Assembly (NCBI RefSeq): GCF_000244915.1
Contig: NZ_CM001442.1
Coordinates: 1-64,000, forward strand
Source: Bradyrhizobium sp. WSM471
GTDB lineage: Bacteria > Pseudomonadota > Alphaproteobacteria > Rhizobiales > Xanthobacteraceae
Direction: 5' to 3'
Length of the DNA stretch: 64,000 bases
Under the pieces are notes generated by a model. That model was not told where the DNA came from, ran no database searches, and was given only the letters and a program-made list of their open reading frames with translations. Position 1 is the stretch's first letter; every line of letters begins with the position of its first letter. Shown here in pieces: positions 11,852 through 21,375 of the stretch. The position numbers and the translations under genes were made by a program.

Positions 11852-12319
11852 ATGACCAGCTCCGTAGCAACCAGTTCCGCTGTACCATCTCGCCGTTTGG
11901 GCATCATCGGCAGCATTGTCGGCATGCTGGCGCTGATGGCGGCGGTGTTGCCGCATTGGATCGTGCCGATCGTGTTTCCGCCGGCACCGACGGACCAAGT
12001 CATCGTCGACACCGGACACCGCATCAAAGACCGCGTGATCGCGCGGGTGAAGGGTATGGAGTATCAGGCTCCGAAGGTCGAGAAATCGGCTGAACGAAGC
12101 TGGAGCGAAGCCTCCTCGGTCACGGCGATCTCGCTCGGCCTGCTCGCGATCCTGCTCTCGGTCCTTGCGCTCATTTTTCGGGAGGAACGGCTCCTCGCCG
12201 CCGTGGCGGCCACGCTCGGCACCGGCGCCGTCGCGATCGAAATCTCCTTTGTCGTGATCGGCGCGCTGATCCTGATCGCGATCCTTTATGTGGTGGCGAA
12301 TATCATCGGGTTGTTTTAA
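11852..12319 (+). CDS. small integral membrane protein, unknown function
   Basis: A 155-residue protein with about four hydrophobic segments: residues about 17-40, 90-108, 112-125 and 130-153. A soluble loop with Lys/Glu (about 45-85) lies between the first and second. No catalytic motif is recognised. It lies between gyrB and murA on the same strand with more than 100 bases on either side, so operon membership is not evident. Codon use resembles its core neighbours. Confidence 0.75.
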   Translation: MTSSVATSSAVPSRRLGIIGSIVGMLALMAAVLPHWIVPIVFPPAPTDQVIVDTGHRIKDRVIARVKGMEYQAPKVEKSAERSWSEASSVTAISLGLLAILLSVLALIFREERLLAAVAATLGTGAVAIEISFVVIGALILIAILYVVANIIGLF

Positions 12320-12432
12320 GTCCCGCCGGACAGGCTCGAGCCGCGGCCGGCGCAATTGCTACCGCGCTCAATTCTCTGTAGTTTCCGGCTCGAAAACCCG
12401 CCCGCCCCACCCAACAGGACAGCGAGAACCCC

Positions 12433-13728
12433 GTGGCGCCCATCCAGTACATCGTCGAGGGCGGTCACCGGCTCTCGGGCTCGATCGAGCCGTCCGGCAA
12501 CAAGAATGCCGCGCTGCCGATCATCGCGGCAGCCTTGCTCACCGAGCATCCGGTGACGCTGGAAAACGTGCCGCGGATCCGCGACACCGAGACGCTGGTC
12601 GAACTGATCCGCTCGGTCGGCGCGGCGGCGGAATGGACCGCCCGCAACACGCTTCATATTCACGCCAAGAGCATCCGCGCCGCCGATCTCGATCCTGAGC
12701 TATGCGTGCGCATCCGCGCCTCGATCCTGCTCGCGGGCCCCCTGCTCGCCCGCTGCGGCGAAGTGATGCTGCCGCCCCCCGGCGGCGACGTCATCGGCCG
12801 CCGAAGGCTCGACACGCATGTGCTCGCGCTGGAGCAATTGGGAGCCAAGGTCACCGCCACCGACCGGCTCGAATTCCGCGCTTCCAAACTGACCGGCGCC
12901 GACGTGTTCCTGGACGAGCCCAGCGTGACCGCGACCGAGAACGCGCTGGTCGCAGCCGTCGCCGCCGAAGGCACCACCTATTTGCGCAACGCCGCGTCCG
13001 AGCCGCATGTGCAGGACCTCGCCAATTTCCTGGTCGCGCTCGGCGCTGAGATCGAGGGCATCGGCACCAACACCATGATCGTGCATGGCCCGGCGACGCT
13101 GGGCGGTGCGACCTACCGGATCCAGCCCGACCATATCGAGGTCGGCTCGCTGATCGGGCTTGCCGCCGTGACGCGTTCGCCGCTTCGCATCGTGCGCGCC
13201 GGCGTCCAGCATCTGCGCTCGATCCGCATGGGATTCGAGCGGCTCGGCATCGTCTGCCGCATCGAGGGCGACGATCTCATCGTGCCCTCGAACCAGACGC
13301 TGAAGATCCAGGACGATTTTGGCGGCCACGTGCCGAAGCTGGAAGACCAGCCCTGGCCGGCCTTCCCCGCCGATCTGATGTCGATCGCGATCGTCACCGC
13401 CACGCAATGCGAGGGCGTGATCCTGATGTTCGAGAAGATGTTCGAATCGCGGATGTTCTTCGTCGACAAGCTGATCGCGATGGGCGCGCGCATCGTGCTG
13501 TGCGACCCGCATCGCGCCATCATCGCCGGTCCAAGCCGGCTGCACGGCGCGACGATGACCTCACCCGACATTCGCGCCGGAATGGCCATGCTGCTCGCGG
13601 CCGTCTGCGCCGAGGGCACCTCCACGATCAACAACGCCGACCAGATCGAGCGCGGCTACGAGCGCATCGACGAACGGCTGAATGCGCTCGGCGCGAAGAT
13701 CCGACGCGTGCCCGAACGGAAGGGGTGA
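12433..13728 (+). CDS. murA: UDP-N-acetylglucosamine 1-carboxyvinyltransferase (Asp-type MurA)
   Basis: MurA, 431 residues, transfers enolpyruvate from PEP to UDP-GlcNAc, the first committed step of peptidoglycan synthesis in the cytoplasm. Seen: the N-terminal GSIEPSGNKNAALPII with the conserved Lys, RASILLAGPLLARCG, and the catalytic loop PPGGDVIGRR. In that loop residue 119 is Asp where E. coli MurA has Cys115. Asp at this place is known in some bacteria and gives natural fosfomycin resistance, because the drug alkylates the Cys. The start is GTG, giving MAPIQYIVEGG. Confidence 0.95.
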   Translation: MAPIQYIVEGGHRLSGSIEPSGNKNAALPIIAAALLTEHPVTLENVPRIRDTETLVELIRSVGAAAEWTARNTLHIHAKSIRAADLDPELCVRIRASILLAGPLLARCGEVMLPPPGGDVIGRRRLDTHVLALEQLGAKVTATDRLEFRASKLTGADVFLDEPSVTATENALVAAVAAEGTTYLRNAASEPHVQDLANFLVALGAEIEGIGTNTMIVHGPATLGGATYRIQPDHIEVGSLIGLAAVTRSPLRIVRAGVQHLRSIRMGFERLGIVCRIEGDDLIVPSNQTLKIQDDFGGHVPKLEDQPWPAFPADLMSIAIVTATQCEGVILMFEKMFESRMFFVDKLIAMGARIVLCDPHRAIIAGPSRLHGATMTSPDIRAGMAMLLAAVCAEGTSTINNADQIERGYERIDERLNALGAKIRRVPERKG

Positions 13729-13756
13729 GACGCTTCGGCTCCCAATCCGAAAATGG

Positions 13757-13890
13757 TCTCGTGCCCCGGACGCAGCGCAGCACGTCAGTGATGCGCTGCT
13801 GAGCCGGGGTCCATGTGGCCAGGAGCCGTGCCCGCAACTTCTGGATCCCGGCTCGCGCTTCGCGCGTCCGGGACACGAGGGCCATGTTTT
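13757..13890. repeat. intergenic palindromic repeat, third family
   Basis: The sequence CTCGTGCCCCGGACGCAGCG...GCTGCTGAGCCGGGGTCCATG...GGATCCCGGCTCGCGC...GCGTCCGGGACACGAG is self-complementary at its ends (CTCGTGCCCCGGACGC against GCGTCCGGGACACGAG, one mismatch). It forms a compound hairpin between murA and the MATE gene. It is a third dispersed palindrome family in this window and a plausible rho-independent stop substitute. Confidence 0.7.
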
Positions 13891-13918
13891 CGTCGCTCGG
13901 TGATGCTATTGGGTGATC

Positions 13919-15313
13919 ATGCTCGACACCGTTCAGCCTCGTTCGCAGCCGCAAGCCGGCGTGCCGCCAAATCCTCTCGCCGACGAGTTCGTCGCGACGC
14001 TGCGGCTGGCCGTGCCGATGATGCTGACGCAGCTCGGGCAGATCGCGATGATCACGACCGATCTCGCGCTGATCGGGCGGCTCGGCGAGAGCGCGGTCGC
14101 GGCAGCAGCACTCGCGCATACGGTCTATTTCGTCAGCTTCACGTTCGGGCTCGGATTGATGGCGGCAGTGTCGCCGCTGGTCGCGCAAGCGTTCGGCGCC
14201 GGCGATGTCAGGCGCATCCGCCGCTCCTTGCGCGTCGGCCTGTGGGTCGCATTGCTGATCTCGCTGCCGATGATGGCCTCGCCGCTCTATGGCGAGCACA
14301 TCCTGGTCGCGCTCGGTCAGGCGCCGCACTCGGCCGCGCTCGCCCAGCGCTATCTGAATGGCCTTGCCTGGGGCATCGCGCCGGCGCTCGGCTTCATCGC
14401 GCTGCGCAGCATGATGAGTGCGGTGAACCGGCCGCAGGCCCCGCTGTGGATCACGCTCGCGGCGATCCCCGTCAATGCCGCGCTGGTCTACGTCCTGATC
14501 CACGGCCTGTTCGGCCTGCCGGAGCTCGGCCTGTTCGGCGCGGGGCTTGCGACCACGCTGGTCAATCTCGGCACGTTCGTCGCCACGCTCGCCATTGCGG
14601 GACTGCGCAAGCCGTTCGCAGACTATCGTCCGCTTGCCCATCTCTGGCGGATCGACTGGCCCCTGATGCGCAAACTGATCGCGATCGGCGCTCCGATCTC
14701 GTTCTCGCTGCTGCTGGAATATGGCCTGTTCTCTTCGGCGGCGCTGCTGATGGGATTGATCTCGACCACTGCGCTCGCGGCGCATCAGATCGCGCTCCAG
14801 GTCACCGCCGTGCTGTTCATGGTCCCGCTCGGCATCGGCATGGCGGCCACCGTGCGGGTCGGCCACGCCTTCGGCCGCGGTGAGCCGCTTGCGGTGAAGC
14901 GCGCAGGTCTCGTCGCCGCCGTGATCGGGATCGCGTTCGTCACGGCCCTGACCGTCGCGATCATCTTCGGCCGCTATCAGCTCGGACGGCTGTTCTTCGG
15001 CGGCGGCGAGGCGAGCAGGGCGACCGTCGAGCTGACCGCGACGCTGCTGCTGGTCGGCGCGACCTTCTTCATCGCCGATGCGATCCAGACCATCATGGGC
15101 GGCGCACTGCGCGGCATCAATGACACCAGGATGACATTGGTATTCGCCGCGATCGGCTATTGGTGCGTGGGCTTTCCGATCGCCTGGTGGCTCGCCTTTC
15201 ACGCCGATCTCGGCGCGGTCGGTGTCTGGATCGGACTGTCGATCGGATCGTTCGTCTATGCCGGACTTCTGATCTTGCGCTTCCGGATGCTGACGCGCAA
15301 ACTGGCGGGATGA
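13919..15313 (+). CDS. MATE family efflux transporter
   Basis: An inner-membrane multidrug/toxin exporter of the MATE family (NorM-like), 464 residues with about 12 hydrophobic segments in two similar halves. Typical features are LRLAVPMMLTQLGQIAM near the N-terminus, LALIGRLGESAVAA, and in the second half GAPISFSLLLEYGLFSSAAL and IGMAATVRVGHAFGRG. Substrate cannot be read from sequence; the family uses Na+ or H+ gradients. A GTG at 13913 two codons upstream is an alternative start. Its stop overlaps the start of the next gene, so the next two genes are translationally coupled to it. Confidence 0.93.
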   Translation: MLDTVQPRSQPQAGVPPNPLADEFVATLRLAVPMMLTQLGQIAMITTDLALIGRLGESAVAAAALAHTVYFVSFTFGLGLMAAVSPLVAQAFGAGDVRRIRRSLRVGLWVALLISLPMMASPLYGEHILVALGQAPHSAALAQRYLNGLAWGIAPALGFIALRSMMSAVNRPQAPLWITLAAIPVNAALVYVLIHGLFGLPELGLFGAGLATTLVNLGTFVATLAIAGLRKPFADYRPLAHLWRIDWPLMRKLIAIGAPISFSLLLEYGLFSSAALLMGLISTTALAAHQIALQVTAVLFMVPLGIGMAATVRVGHAFGRGEPLAVKRAGLVAAVIGIAFVTALTVAIIFGRYQLGRLFFGGGEASRATVELTATLLLVGATFFIADAIQTIMGGALRGINDTRMTLVFAAIGYWCVGFPIAWWLAFHADLGAVGVWIGLSIGSFVYAGLLILRFRMLTRKLAG

Positions 15314-15798
15314 ACGGGACCGTCCGCGAAGTCACCCCCGATATCGATGCTGGCACGCTGCTGGCCGGCGCGCAATTCATCGACGCCTTTCGCGTGGAGA
15401 TCGGTACGGCACCAGTGAATGCCCGCGAGGCCTGCACCAGGATGGTGTTGCACGGACCGCGCTGGATCGGTGCACTGACACGCCTGCGCAACATCCTCGT
15501 GACGCCGTTCGGCCTGAAGACATCGGGCGAGGGTACGCCGGCGCCGGGCGGCCTGATCGGCCTGTTTCCGGTGCTAAGTGAAACGCCGGAGCAGCTGGTG
15601 GCGGGCTTCGACGATTCTCATCTCGACTTCCGCATCGTGGTCGATGTGGCCGGCGAAGCGGTGCTGCGCCACGTCACCCTGACCACGCTGGTGCGGACCA
15701 ACAATCTGCTGGGCCGCACCTACCTCGCGTTCATCACGCCCTTCCACAAGCTTGTGGCTCGCAGCATGATGGGGCGGCTCGCGGAGCTGGCTCGATGA
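15310..15798 (+). CDS. DUF2867 family protein
   Basis: A 162-residue protein resembling DUF2867, a small family of unknown biochemical function. Seen: DAGTLLAGAQFIDAFRV, then RWIGALTRLRNILVTPFGLK, DDSHLDFRIVVDV, and VTLTTLVRTNNLLGRTYLAF near the C-terminus. The ATG overlaps the MATE stop codon and its own stop overlaps the next start, indicating one operon. No enzyme residues are assigned. Confidence 0.8.
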   Translation: MNGTVREVTPDIDAGTLLAGAQFIDAFRVEIGTAPVNAREACTRMVLHGPRWIGALTRLRNILVTPFGLKTSGEGTPAPGGLIGLFPVLSETPEQLVAGFDDSHLDFRIVVDVAGEAVLRHVTLTTLVRTNNLLGRTYLAFITPFHKLVARSMMGRLAELAR

Positions 15799-16445
15799 CG
15801 CTCTCCGTCGACCTCTTCTACTCCTTCCGCAGCCCGTTCAGCTATTTGGCGCTGCCCAAGACGCTGAAGCTCGTCGAAGACTACGATCTGGCGGTGAATT
15901 TGCGGCCGGTCTATCCGCTCGCAGTCCGTGTGCCCGGGTTTTTCAAGAAGGCCAGCCCAAACTTCATTCGGTATGTGGTGCTCGACAGCACGCGCGTGGC
16001 GCAGCACGAAGGCATTCCGTTCCGCTTTCCAAGGCCCGATCCGATCGTGCAGGACAAGGTCACGTTCGACGTCGCGGCGGAGCAGCCCTATATCCACCGC
16101 CTGACCCGGCTTGGTGCCAAGGCGCAGCTCGAGGGACGCTCGCTCGCATTCACCGACGCCATCGCCCGCGTGCTGTGGGACGGCTCGGTGGCAGGCTGGA
16201 ACGAAGGCGATCATCTCGCGCGCGCCGCCGACAAGGCCGGCTTCGATCTCGCCGCGATGGATGCCGCGATCACCGCGGACCCGGATCGCTACGAGCAGGT
16301 GATCACGGAGAACGAGAGGGACCACGCCGCCTCCGGCCATTGGGGCGTGCCGACCTTCGTATTCGACAACGAGCCGTTCTTCGGCCAGGACCGCATCGAT
16401 TTGCTGGTCTGGCGCATGCAGGGTAAGGGGCTGAAAAGGCGTTAG
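15795..16445 (+). CDS. DsbA-like / 2-hydroxychromene-2-carboxylate isomerase family protein
   Basis: A 216-residue protein of the DsbA-like thioredoxin-fold superfamily, closest to 2-hydroxychromene-2-carboxylate isomerases and kappa-class glutathione transferases. Seen: N-terminal VDLFYSFRSPFSYLAL, in which the Ser of FRSPFS replaces a CxxC, and the C-terminal GVPTFVFDNEPFFGQDRIDLL typical of the family. It may act on aromatic degradation intermediates or glutathione conjugates; the true substrate is unknown. It is the third gene of the MATE-DUF2867 run, with a 4-base ATGA overlap. Confidence 0.85.
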   Translation: MTLSVDLFYSFRSPFSYLALPKTLKLVEDYDLAVNLRPVYPLAVRVPGFFKKASPNFIRYVVLDSTRVAQHEGIPFRFPRPDPIVQDKVTFDVAAEQPYIHRLTRLGAKAQLEGRSLAFTDAIARVLWDGSVAGWNEGDHLARAADKAGFDLAAMDAAITADPDRYEQVITENERDHAASGHWGVPTFVFDNEPFFGQDRIDLLVWRMQGKGLKRR

Positions 16446-16446
16446 C

Positions 16447-17562
16447 TCACTCCGCCGCGCGCGCGGGCTTGTCGGCCGCGGGCTCCGACCATTCGCCGAC
16501 CACGCGGTCGAGATCGCAGAGATTCTGGTGCATCTGCTCCAGCGAAAAGCCGAGCGCGAAGAAGCGCTCCGCGGTATCGCTGGGCTGCCCCCGGATCAGG
16601 CCGTCCTGGCGCACAGCCGCGACCGCCTCGGCATAATGCTGGAGCGCGACATGCACGGGATGGATCGGCGGAGCGCCGGCGCCTTCGCGCAAGGCGGCGG
16701 CGGCCGAACGCAGGAAGCGCGCGATCACGGTCGAGACTTCCGTCAGCGGCGCGGCGAGCCGCGTCTGCACCTCGGCCGGCAGCGGCACCACGGTCGAGCG
16801 GCCGATCATCACGACGTCATGGCGCAGCCGCAAGATCGTGCGCAACAACGGGCCGGTGTCCGGCCCGCTCGACAATCGCGCAGAGCGCTCGCGCTCGGCT
16901 TCGGCGCCAATGGTATTCATGCCGACCATTGCGTTGCCGATACCGTCCTGAATCCGATGCAGCGCGTCATTGTCCCGGCCGCGCGTCAGCCCCGCGAGCA
17001 ATTCGGTGAAAGCCTCTGCGATCAATTCCAGCAGCTTCGCCGCGCTGGCGCGGATTTGCCGCACCGCGCGCGATGGCAGCACCAGGAACGAGACCAGCAG
17101 CCCCGTCACCGCGCCGACCGAAACTTCGCTGACCCGATCAATCGCAGAGGCCATGGGATCGGCATGATGCATCGACGGAAGCACGAGCACGATCACGGCC
17201 GTCACCGTTGCAGAGCTCAGATTCGGATAGATCGATGCGACAAAGGCAAGCGGCGCCACGGCCAGCACCAGCAGACCCAGCAGGCCCAGTTCGCCCGAAT
17301 AGGGGATCAGGATCGCGATGGCGCCGCCATAGATCGCGCCGCCGATGGTGCCGAGCATGTAGTCGCGTGTCGCCTTGAGCGAGCGCCCGACGCTCATCTG
17401 GGTCACGATGATGGACGTGAGGACGGCCCAGAGCGGCAACAAGAGATGCAGCGCGGTGGCGAGCGCGTAGGCGCCGGTGGCCGCCACCGTGACCCGGATC
17501 GCCAGCCCCAATTGGGTCTTTCGCGACCGGACCCTGTCGAACAGCTCTCCTGCGAATGCCAT
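16447..17562 (-). CDS. FUSC family inner-membrane protein
   Basis: A 371-residue membrane protein of the FUSC family, related to aromatic-acid exporters such as AaeB. Six or so hydrophobic segments fill residues about 15-165 (LGLAIRVTVAATGAYALATA, WAVLTSIIVTQMSVGRS with the family's VxxxxxxGR pattern, TIGGAIYGGAIAILIPY). They are followed by a soluble helical C-terminal half (170-371). The start at 17562 is chosen because upstream in-frame codons encode a Arg/Pro-rich stretch overlapping the divergent gene's promoter. It runs opposite to its neighbours and is convergent with the MATE operon. Confidence 0.85.
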   Translation of the reverse strand: MAFAGELFDRVRSRKTQLGLAIRVTVAATGAYALATALHLLLPLWAVLTSIIVTQMSVGRSLKATRDYMLGTIGGAIYGGAIAILIPYSGELGLLGLLVLAVAPLAFVASIYPNLSSATVTAVIVLVLPSMHHADPMASAIDRVSEVSVGAVTGLLVSFLVLPSRAVRQIRASAAKLLELIAEAFTELLAGLTRGRDNDALHRIQDGIGNAMVGMNTIGAEAERERSARLSSGPDTGPLLRTILRLRHDVVMIGRSTVVPLPAEVQTRLAAPLTEVSTVIARFLRSAAAALREGAGAPPIHPVHVALQHYAEAVAAVRQDGLIRGQPSDTAERFFALGFSLEQMHQNLCDLDRVVGEWSEPAADKPARAAE

Positions 17563-17684
17563 GATCGCGTATCCCGGTCCAACCCTCGTAAGCCAGCCAA
17601 AGCATAGCTGATGCCCGCGGCCCCGGGGCCGCTTGAAAGGCCAAATCAGCCCGCCTAACTTGCGCGCCAAAACGAGGAAACACG

Positions 17685-19052
17685 ATGGCTCACGAAACCG
17701 CAACGCTCGCCGCCTATGTCGCCAACCTGAAATTCCAGGATATTCCGGCGGAAGTGCAGGATCGGGCAAAAGTGCTGACGCTGGACTTCCTCGGCAGCGC
17801 CATCCGGGCCCGCAGCGAAGCGGAATCGACGCCCTCGATCCTGAAGATGCTGGAGGCGCTCGCGCTCGACACCAAGGGCGAATCCACCGTGTTCGGCGAC
17901 AGCAAGACCTGGACCCCGGCGGTCGCGGCGCTGCTCAACGGCGCGCTCGGCCATTCGCTCGACTTCGACGACACCCATGCGGACTCCTCGCTGCATCCGA
18001 GCGCGCCGGTGGTTCCGGCCGCCTTCGCCATCGGCGAGATGGTCGGCGCGTCGGGCCGCGACGTGCTGACCGCGATCGTTGCGGGCTATGAGGTCTGCTG
18101 CCGGCTCGGCAACGCGCTCGATCCGACGTCGCATTATGCGCGCGGCTTCCATCCGACCGCCACCGCCGGCACCTATGGCGCAGCCGCGGCCGCCGGCAAG
18201 CTGTTCGGCCTCTCCGAGCAACAGCTCATCGCCGCCTTCGGCGTCGCCGGCAGCCAGGCCGCGGGCTCGCTGCAATTCCTGGTCAATGGCGCATGGAACA
18301 AGCGCTACCAGGTCGGCGCCGCCGCGATGAACGGCGTGATCGCCGCGACGCTGGCGCGCAACGATTTCGTCGGCGCGACGGAATCGGTCGAGGGCAAGCA
18401 CGGCCTGCTCGCCGGCTACACCGACGATGCGCATCCCGACAAGGCGGTCGCCGAACTCGGCAGGACCTACGAGACCATGAAGATCGGCGTGAAACCGTAT
18501 CCAAGCTGCCGCTATACCCACGCCGCGATCGACGCGCTGATCGCGATGCGGCGCGAGCACAATCTGACGCCCGATCAGGTCAAGCGGGTCGAGATCGGGC
18601 TGCATCGCAACGGCATCACGCTCACCGGCGACGCCGCGACCAAGCGGCACCCGACCTCGATCGTCGGCGGCCAGTTCTCGATGTTCTTCACCGGCGCGCT
18701 CGCGCTCGACCAGGGCTCGTTTGGCTGGGACGACTACAACCGCCTTGGGGACGCGACCATCGACGCGCTCGCCGACAAGTTCGACGTGGTGCAGGACGAT
18801 CGTCTCGAAATCGGCCGCACCCATCCCTTTGGCGCGCGCGTGAGTATCACGACGGACGACGGCGTGCACGAGCGGCTCTACGCCGATCCCTCGGGAGAGC
18901 CGACCTCCTTCCCCGATGCCCAGGCCATGCAGCAGAAATTCTTGACGCTGGCCCGCCCGGTGCTGAACGCGCGCGCGGAGAAATTCGCGGACGCGATCAT
19001 GACGCTGGAGCGGTTCGACCGCGTAGCGAAGGCGACCGAGCTGGGGAGGTAG
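17685..19052 (+). CDS. MmgE/PrpD family protein
   Basis: A 455-residue member of the MmgE/PrpD superfamily, which includes 2-methylcitrate dehydratase, cis-aconitate decarboxylase and iminodisuccinate epimerase. Seen: LTLDFLGSAIRARSEAES, GHSLDFDDTHADSSLHPSAP (family hallmark at about residue 90), GVKPYPSCRYTHAAIDA (about 270) and PSGEPTSFPDA near the C-terminus. The lack of other propionate genes nearby argues against assigning PrpD itself. It is transcribed divergently from the FUSC gene with about 120 bases between starts. Confidence 0.9.
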   Translation: MAHETATLAAYVANLKFQDIPAEVQDRAKVLTLDFLGSAIRARSEAESTPSILKMLEALALDTKGESTVFGDSKTWTPAVAALLNGALGHSLDFDDTHADSSLHPSAPVVPAAFAIGEMVGASGRDVLTAIVAGYEVCCRLGNALDPTSHYARGFHPTATAGTYGAAAAAGKLFGLSEQQLIAAFGVAGSQAAGSLQFLVNGAWNKRYQVGAAAMNGVIAATLARNDFVGATESVEGKHGLLAGYTDDAHPDKAVAELGRTYETMKIGVKPYPSCRYTHAAIDALIAMRREHNLTPDQVKRVEIGLHRNGITLTGDAATKRHPTSIVGGQFSMFFTGALALDQGSFGWDDYNRLGDATIDALADKFDVVQDDRLEIGRTHPFGARVSITTDDGVHERLYADPSGEPTSFPDAQAMQQKFLTLARPVLNARAEKFADAIMTLERFDRVAKATELGR

Positions 19053-19077
19053 CAGGCTCTCTCCCCACGAACGCTGC

Positions 19078-19230
19078 ACCCTCGCCCCTTGTGGGAGAGG
19101 GTGGCTTCGCGAAAGCGAAGCCGGTTGAGGGGTTCTCTCCGCGAGTCCCCCTCTCATTTGGATGCGTGGATAGATACCCCTCATCCGGCGCTTCGCGCCA
19201 CCTTCTCCCCCAAGGGGAGAATATGCAAGT
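19078..19230. repeat. palindromic intergenic repeat, CCCTCTCCC family
   Basis: The left arm CCCTCGCCCCTTGTGGGAGA and right arm CCTTCTCCCCCAAGGGGAGA flank GGCTTCGCGAAAGCGAAGCC and ACCCCTCATCCGGCGCTTCG segments. It has the same architecture as 3944-4089 but with diverged arms. It lies immediately left of the integrase-bearing element and could mark or serve as the integration neighbourhood; no exact attachment site was found. Confidence 0.75.
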
Positions 19231-19372
19231 TGCTGCATCGCTGCTGCAGGTGTATAACTTTCATCTAAGCTACTGAACTCAAAGGTATAAATAGCAGATG
19301 ATGTGCAAGGGCTAGCAGCCGCTGTGCCTCCGCTGTTTTTAACACCCTTCGTACACCGCGAGCGCCGTCCCC

Positions 19373-20635
19373 ATGCCCAAGCCCCGGAAGATCGCCCTGG
19401 AGACGCCAACCGCGCGCGCCAAGCTAACGCCGCGCAAGGCATCTTACTTCGTGCGCGTCGCGCCGAACATTGCGCTCGGCTACAGGCGCAATCATAGCGG
19501 TTTCGGAACGTGGAGCGTCCGCTTCGCCGATGGCAGCGCGAGCGGTTGGCTTAAAAAATTTGGTACTGCCGACGACCTCGAGCCCGCGAACAACACGAGC
19601 GTCTTCAATTACGATCAGGCGCTGCTCCAGGCCCGTAAGCTGGCACGTGGCGAGGCCCAAGCCGATACCGGGACAGCGGTGGCCGGGTTTTCCCCGGCGA
19701 CCATCGATCAGGCGCTAAAAGAGTATCAGCGCGATTTGCAGTCGCGGGGTGGGAGCATCTACAATGCCAGCGGACCGCGCGGGCATCTTAGCTCTCAGTT
19801 GCTTGCCAAGCCGGTTGCATTGCTCGATGCAAAGGAACTGCGTAAGTGGCGCGACGGCCTGCTCGACAAGGGCCTGCAACCGTCAAGCGTTGTGCGTTAC
19901 TGCAAAAGTCTGCGCGCCGCGCTCAACCTCGCTGCCTCGCACGACAAGCGTATCCAGAACGGCGATGCATGGGAAGCCGGGCTGGAGACGCTGCCTGATG
20001 CCAGCGTTACTCGCAACGTCATCCTTGGCGATGGCGACGTGAGCCGGTTCGTCGCCGCGAGTTATGACCGCGACCCGAGCCTTGGCCTGTTCGTTGATGT
20101 GCTCGCTGTGACCGGCGCTCGGCCGTCGCAAGCAGCTCGGCTCCTGATCGATGATCTGCATGGCGGCGTCAAGCCGCGCCTGACTATGCCGCGTTCGGCG
20201 AAGGGTGGATCGAAGAACCGCGCCGCACGCAAGCAGGAGCGCATCAGCGTGCCGATCACGCTTTCGCTGGCGGCGAAGCTAAAGCAGGCGACCCGGGGAC
20301 GCGCCGCAGACGCTCCCATGCTGTTGCAGAACAACGGCCTGCCTTGGGGAGGCTCGGACGACTATCGCGAGGCCGTCGGCGGAATCGTCACCTATCTGAA
20401 CCTTGATGAAAAAGTGACGCTGTACGCCCTGCGCCATTCAAGCATTGTCCGCGCCCTACTGCGCGGTCTGCCGATCAGACTGGTTGCCGCATCGCACGAC
20501 ACGTCGAGCGCCGAAATCGAGCGGACCTACTCCAAGCACATCACTGATCATAGCGACGACATCGCGCGTGCCGCACTCCTGCACCACGCGCCAGTGCCGA
20601 CGCTGGCAGACAACATCGTTGCGCTGGGGAGCTGA
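19373..20635 (+). CDS. tyrosine recombinase (element integrase)
   Basis: A 420-residue site-specific tyrosine recombinase expected to integrate and excise the element to its right. Catalytic signatures: first Arg in VTGARPSQAARL (R250), a LYALRHSS box (R354-H355, with Tyr replacing the usual first His), and nucleophile Tyr386 in EIERTYSKHI. The N-terminal part (about 100-200) has the SAM-like core-binding domain, with LKEYQRDLQSRGGS and a LRAALNLAASHDKRI helix. No tRNA gene is visible beside it, so the attachment site is unknown. Upstream sequence (19231-19372) is distinctly AT-rich compared with the core. Confidence 0.93.
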   Translation: MPKPRKIALETPTARAKLTPRKASYFVRVAPNIALGYRRNHSGFGTWSVRFADGSASGWLKKFGTADDLEPANNTSVFNYDQALLQARKLARGEAQADTGTAVAGFSPATIDQALKEYQRDLQSRGGSIYNASGPRGHLSSQLLAKPVALLDAKELRKWRDGLLDKGLQPSSVVRYCKSLRAALNLAASHDKRIQNGDAWEAGLETLPDASVTRNVILGDGDVSRFVAASYDRDPSLGLFVDVLAVTGARPSQAARLLIDDLHGGVKPRLTMPRSAKGGSKNRAARKQERISVPITLSLAAKLKQATRGRAADAPMLLQNNGLPWGGSDDYREAVGGIVTYLNLDEKVTLYALRHSSIVRALLRGLPIRLVAASHDTSSAEIERTYSKHITDHSDDIARAALLHHAPVPTLADNIVALGS

Positions 20636-20817
20636 TCATCGCCGATCAACATTTGTTGCAGCGAAGTTTTACTTCATGGAGGCTAGCAAAGTAACTGCTG
20701 GCTTTTTTGTCTTCATCCCGCTCTTTTGCGCACTAAAGCTTCTTATCGTTTTTATTTTGCATAGATCGATAGTCAGACGCATGCTCCAGCCAATCAGAAG
20801 CATCACGGAGCAGAGCG

Positions 20818-21078
20818 ATGGCCAAGGGAGAGAAAATCGGCTGCAACCCTCGTCTCGGTGTCAACTCACCGTCGGTTGAGCCGAAAGCCTACTCGATCAA
20901 GCAGTTTTGCGAGGCGCACAACATCAGCGTTGACACCTATTTTCGCATGAAGCGCGCGGCTTCCGGGCCGGTGACGATGAAGGTCGGCGGGCGCACCCTG
21001 ATCAGCGTTGAGGCCGCGGCAGCGTGGCGTCGCGAGTGTGAGACTGCCCCGAACGCGCGGGCGGTCGCCGCCGAATAA
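20818..21078 (+). CDS. AlpA-like small DNA-binding protein, possible excisionase
   Basis: An 86-residue protein whose centre reads YSIKQFCEAHNISVDTYFRM followed by RTLISVEAAAAWRRE. This resembles the helix-turn-helix and wing of AlpA/MerR-type excisionases, where a Tyr-Phe segment enters the helix and an I-S-x-E-A-A-xxW segment follows. Location next to the integrase supports a role as recombination directionality factor or regulator. This assignment is by pattern and context only. Confidence 0.7.
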   Translation: MAKGEKIGCNPRLGVNSPSVEPKAYSIKQFCEAHNISVDTYFRMKRAASGPVTMKVGGRTLISVEAAAAWRRECETAPNARAVAAE

Positions 21079-21375
21079 TCAGCGTCCACAGCTAAAATAT
21101 TCTGATCTGAAATGCCGAGGCTTACCGCCGCTACGGCTGAGGCGAACTATTGGCTGAAAAGAGCGGAGCCGACGGCCAGGTGCACTCGTGCAGCAAACCC
21201 GATGCACCCGGTCGTCTAACAAATGAGGGCAGCTTGTGCCGGACCTCACGTCTAAAACCGCTGTCGCGCGGTATGCGGTAGCGCCCGCCGACTCGGCTGT
21301 CAACATCCTGGAGCGCTTGAGGATGTCACCGGACGCGCCGAGGAAATCAACGAACGGGTCTTTGTCGCCTGCACT

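Noticed and set aside
13628..15202. Minus-strand open frame of about 524 codons opposite murA end and the MATE gene
   Set aside because: Gln/Arg/His-rich composition without hydrophobic order; the MATE membrane protein explains the DNA.
17655..19442. Minus-strand open frame of about 595 codons opposite the MmgE/PrpD gene
   Set aside because: Shadow of a well-supported plus-strand gene and runs through the palindromic repeat.
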